From NCBI GenBank assembly GCA_964412365.1, contig CAYPOI010000103.1, positions 1 to 7,409 of the forward strand: DNA of 7,409 bases, written 5' to 3'. Below are positions 5,082 through 7,409 of the stretch, in pieces. The notes beneath the pieces were generated by a model. The model had not been told where the DNA came from. It did no database searches and saw only the letters and a list, made by a program, of their open reading frames with translations. Made by a program: the position numbers and the translations under genes. Within the stretch, counting starts at the first letter, position 1; each line of letters starts with the position of its first letter. The stretch comes from CAMTWZ01 sp964412365. GTDB lineage: Bacteria > Bacteroidota > Rhodothermia > Balneolales > HLUCCA01.

Positions 5082-6131
5082 TTATTTCACGAGCGACATC
5101 TTGCCCGTCATGCGGCTTGAGCCGGATGTGAGCTGGTAGATGTACATCCCACTAGAGAGGTTCGATGCATCGAACGACACGCTATGCGAGCCGGCCGACA
5201 TCACGCCATTCACAAGAACCGCGACTTCACGACCCAGAAGGTCATAAACTGCGAGGTGGGTATGTACGGACGCAAGATTTTGCGTCCCCACTGTAAAACC
5301 GATAACCGTTGAAGGATTGAACGGATTCGGGTAGTTCTGCGACAACTCGATTTTCGTTGCCGATTGGTCATCCGAATCGATCGACGTTCCGGTCGGTGTG
5401 GGTTTCGTAATGGTGTTCATGTTCAGAACAACCTCGGTTTGAGCCAAGGCACGACCAAGTAAAGATGTACCCGTTCCGAAGTTCACAGCGGTAGATGTCA
5501 GGTAATTGCCTTGCATCTGTGCGTTCGAACCGAACGTGATGGCTCCGGAGACTTGGAAGAAGATGTTGCTCGCTTGAGCTCCACCAGACAGGGTCATGAT
5601 CACGTTGTTGGCGATGTCGAGGTTGCCAGAAATCTGGAAGATCCAGATCTCATTTGCGCCACCTTGTAGCGTGAACCCTGTGCTTGCATCAACGGTGCTG
5701 CTCCATTTGTACAAACCGGGCGCTAGCACGGTTCCACCGATGTGACCCACGTGCAGTTCGCTGAAATCCGGATTTTGGCGACCAGCCGCATCCGTATAGG
5801 CCAATTCCATATCGGAAATGGCAGTGGTCATATTCGATGGGGTTGGAGGCGTTTGATCCGCTGCGTACACAAATCCCGTTACTTGGGGGGACGTGGCAAA
5901 GCCGGTATTGTCGGTCAGCGAGAAACCCGTGATGAAGGTCTGAGCTGCCGGACTCACTCCGATATCGCCCGTAATGGCGGATGGAGGTACCGTGGAGATG
6001 GCGGATTTGGCAAGAACAGCAAATCCGGCGGAGGTGCCGAGATTGACTGGTGCAAGGGTTTGAGCGGACGCATGAATCGGCAATAGGAGACATGCGGATG
6101 CCATTAAGACAGTCGTAATTCGTTTTAACAT
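5082..6131 (-). CDS. DUF3494 ice-binding protein with T9SS sorting domain
   Basis: A 349-residue secreted protein. Residues 1-23 are a signal peptide (cut after ASA). Residues about 29-240 are the DUF3494 ice-binding beta-solenoid: LGTSAGFAVLAKSAISTV (31-48), ITGDIGVSPAA (53-63), GGTVLAPGLYKW (132-143), GANEIWIFQISGNL (158-171), NIFFQVSGAITFG (189-201) and GRALAQTEVVLNMNTIT (226-242) follow the family order. A linker rich in T, S and D leads to a type A T9SS C-terminal domain (264-349) that begins with SQNYPNPFNPST and has the VYDLLGREV and LSSGMYIYQLTSG strands. The domain should export the protein across the outer membrane and leave it on the surface or released. Relatives bind ice and shape brine or frost habitats. 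Some members lack strong activity, and the flat binding face cannot be scored here. It lies 118 bases after a response regulator gene. No Shine-Dalgarno sequence is seen. Confidence 0.94.
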   Translation of the reverse strand: MLKRITTVLMASACLLLPIHASAQTLAPVNLGTSAGFAVLAKSAISTVPPSAITGDIGVSPAAQTFITGFSLTDNTGFATSPQVTGFVYAADQTPPTPSNMTTAISDMELAYTDAAGRQNPDFSELHVGHIGGTVLAPGLYKWSSTVDASTGFTLQGGANEIWIFQISGNLDIANNVIMTLSGGAQASNIFFQVSGAITFGSNAQMQGNYLTSTAVNFGTGTSLLGRALAQTEVVLNMNTITKPTPTGTSIDSDDQSATKIELSQNYPNPFNPSTVIGFTVGTQNLASVHTHLAVYDLLGREVAVLVNGVMSAGSHSVSFDASNLSSGMYIYQLTSGSSRMTGKMSLVK

Positions 6132-6133
6132 AA

Positions 6134-6204
6134 ACTAGGTTTTGATGAATAGTTATTTGTGTTACTCGTTCCATGGCGGAACTCGCACACACGACAAACC
6201 TAGT
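6134..6204. repeat. Inverted repeat flanking the leader of the ice-binding protein gene
   Basis: ACTAGGTTT (6134-6142) recurs as its exact reverse complement AAACCTAGT (6196-6204), with 53 bases between. One arm touches the ice-binding protein start codon region (ATG at 6131); the other overlaps a -7-like box. It could be a pair of regulator half-sites or a long-range RNA pairing. Nothing in the sequence decides which. Confidence 0.35.
6195..6202 (-). promoter_or_regulatory. Possible -7 box upstream of the ice-binding protein gene
   Basis: TAGGTTTG on the - strand is a full match to TAnnTTTG, 63 bases before the ATG, and would give a leader of roughly 60 bases. A TTTG lies 13 bases upstream, too close for the usual 17 to 23, so the -33 part is unclear. 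A box of this form occurs about twice per strand by chance in a window this long. Confidence 0.35.
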
Positions 6205-6224
6205 GTTTTCTCATACAAACGAGT

Positions 6225-6243
6225 ATCCATCCTTAGGATGAAT
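6225..6243 (-). other. Small hairpin after the response regulator gene
   Basis: An 8-bp stem (6225-6232 with 6236-6243, one G-U pair in the - strand RNA) closes a 3-base loop. It starts 6 bases after the regulator stop codon. No U run follows, so it is at most a weak terminator or a 3' end-stabilising hairpin. Confidence 0.35.
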
Positions 6244-6249
6244 AACGGA

Positions 6250-6912
6250 TTAGTCCTTCGTTCCGCCCCGAGTGAAATTGGCGATTTGAAGTCGACTGTG
6301 CAGCGTCAATTTCTCCAAAATGTTATGCACGTGGCTCTTCACCGTGTAATCAGAAATGTGCAGCTTCTGTGCGATTTCTTTGTTCGAGAGTCCTTCCGCG
6401 ATGCAGGCGGTCACTTCTTTCTCGCGACGCGTCATGCGCAACGCACCCATCACTTTTTTGGGATCGCTTAGTTCCACTACGGATTGTTCCACGATTTGCG
6501 TGAACAGACTGTCGGTGAGATAGGCAGGCAGAATCTTATCTCCGTTCATCACCGAACGGATGCTGGAATACATGTCTTGAACGGTCACATCCTTCAACAA
6601 AAATCCATCCACACCGGCTTTCACGAAATCGAGAATTTCGGAATGGGTTGGAAACAGCCCCATCACGATCACTTTCACCTCGGGTGCTTGTTTTTTGAAT
6701 CGCTTCACAGCCGTCAAACTGTTGTGGCTACGCAAGCCGAGATCAAGCAAGACCAGGTCAATCGAATTTTCGACGATTTCCGTGGTCACATTCTCTGCGG
6801 CACTCAATGTCGCCACGACTTTGCATTCGGGCTGCTTTTCGATCACTCGTTTCAGCCCGTTTCTGAGGATCAGATTATCGTCTATGATGAGAATTCGGAT
6901 GATGTTGCTCAA
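6250..6912 (-). CDS. NarL/FixJ-family response regulator
   Basis: A 220-residue two-component transcription regulator. The receiver domain spans about 4-122 with the acidic pair Asp11-Asp12, the phosphoacceptor Asp57 (LVLLDLGL) and Lys107 (GFLLKD). The LuxR-type helix-turn-helix lies at about 157-212 (MTRREKEVTACIAEGLSNKEIAQKLHISDYTVKSHVHNILEKL). The position that normally holds the Thr/Ser switch at the end of strand 4 reads VIVMG, so Gly85 replaces it. The start is TTG 6912: there is no in-frame ATG before the first receiver strand, and a GGAGG lies 8 bases upstream inside the end of recR. The start overlaps the recR stop as TTGA, so translation is probably coupled. No histidine kinase is in the window. 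The ice-binding protein gene downstream is a possible but unproven target. Confidence 0.93.
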   Translation of the reverse strand: MSNIIRILIIDDNLILRNGLKRVIEKQPECKVVATLSAAENVTTEIVENSIDLVLLDLGLRSHNSLTAVKRFKKQAPEVKVIVMGLFPTHSEILDFVKAGVDGFLLKDVTVQDMYSSIRSVMNGDKILPAYLTDSLFTQIVEQSVVELSDPKKVMGALRMTRREKEVTACIAEGLSNKEIAQKLHISDYTVKSHVHNILEKLTLHSRLQIANFTRGGTKD

Positions 6913-7409
6913 AATCCGCCCCTCCCTACCAACGCCCTGCCTAACGTGGCTTCGTCGATGTATTCCAATTCCGTTCCCATAGGCACTCCATGCGCGATTC
7001 GGGTAACCATCACCCCAAAGGGTGACAGCATTTTGTTCAGATAATAACTGGTGGCTTCGCCTTCGGCATCGGGGTTCAGCGCGAGAATCACTTCCGATAT
7101 GCCTTCTTCTCCGTTGATGCGGGCGATCAATTCTTTGATGCGGATGTCGTTCGGGCCCATGTTTTCCAGCGGTGAAATCACCCCGCCCAACACATGGTAC
7201 CGACCCTTGAATTCACCCGTCTTTTCGATGGCGTACACGTCTTTCGGATCTTCCACCACGCAAACGACACCGATTTTCCGCTTATCCGACGAGCAGATCG
7301 AGCACACCTCGTCATCCGTAATCGTATAACAGGATGTGCAGTAGCGGATGTTCTTTTTCAAATCAACCATCGACGATGCGAGACGCAACACGTCTTCTTC
7401 GGACTGCTT
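6909..7409 (-). CDS. recR: Recombination protein RecR (N terminus outside the window)
   Basis: The C-terminal 166 residues of RecR, which acts with RecO and RecF to load RecA at single-strand gaps. The frame is open to the window edge, so about 30 to 40 N-terminal residues including the helix-hairpin-helix are missing from view. Seen in order are the C4 zinc finger (YCTSC, then CSIC), the Toprim domain beginning VVEDPKDVYAIEKTGEFKGR, the very conserved YHVLGGVISPLENMGP, LNPDAEGEATSYYL, and the C-terminal block VTRIAHGVPMGTELEYIDEATL. All are standard for the family. The stop codon overlaps the TTG start of the response regulator by 4 bases, so a housekeeping repair gene and a regulator share a transcript. 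Confidence 0.96.
   Translation of the reverse strand, partial: KQSEEDVLRLASSMVDLKKNIRYCTSCYTITDDEVCSICSSDKRKIGVVCVVEDPKDVYAIEKTGEFKGRYHVLGGVISPLENMGPNDIRIKELIARINGEEGISEVILALNPDAEGEATSYYLNKMLSPFGVMVTRIAHGVPMGTELEYIDEATLGRALVGRGGF

Noticed and set aside
5689..6192. Open frame of 167 codons overlapping the ice-binding protein gene, same strand
   Set aside because: Its translation is low in complexity and lacks motifs, whereas the overlapping frame encodes a complete DUF3494 protein.
6484..7044. Open frame of 186 codons on the + strand opposite the response regulator and recR
   Set aside because: It covers two well-supported genes on the other strand and its product is His-rich with no family resemblance, a typical shadow frame.

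Overview
The window reads as a chromosomal stretch from a member of the FCB group (Bacteroidota, Chlorobiota, Ignavibacteria/Kapabacteria-like). Three things point there. A secreted protein ends in a type IX secretion C-terminal domain carrying the YPNPFNPST signature. Several genes are preceded by boxes resembling the Bacteroidota -7 consensus TAnnTTTG rather than by Shine-Dalgarno sequences. The tRNA gene does not encode CCA. The base composition looks balanced. The exact phylum is an inference.

Layout. On the + strand a tRNA-Pro(GGG) gene is closed by a 12-bp intrinsic terminator and followed at once by a secreted GH20 beta-N-acetylhexosaminidase. All remaining genes are on the - strand. 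In their reading direction, from right to left, they are: the 3' part of recR (cut by the window edge); a NarL-type response regulator that overlaps recR by TTGA; a DUF3494 ice-binding protein with a T9SS sorting domain, closed by a strong hairpin terminator; a short prokaryotic malic enzyme; a ChaN-family protein; a YefM-YoeB toxin-antitoxin pair; and an ECF sigma factor. The sigma factor start overlaps the toxin stop, and its own stop lies one base from the end of the convergent GH20 gene. No gene-free stretch exceeds about 120 bases.

How the parts may work together. The most unusual unit is yefM-yoeB-sigma. All three reading frames overlap, and the only promoter seen carries a 22-bp near-perfect palindrome next to the antitoxin start. 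If YefM/YoeB autorepress there, as known relatives do, sigma synthesis would follow the state of the toxin-antitoxin system. The malic enzyme and chaN are probably cotranscribed, with a G-rich spacer and a tiny ORF in front of chaN. The antitoxin, malic enzyme and GH20 genes each have a -7-like box only 3 to 4 bases before ATG, which suggests leaderless mRNAs. The palindrome GCGATCGC occurs four times, far above chance.
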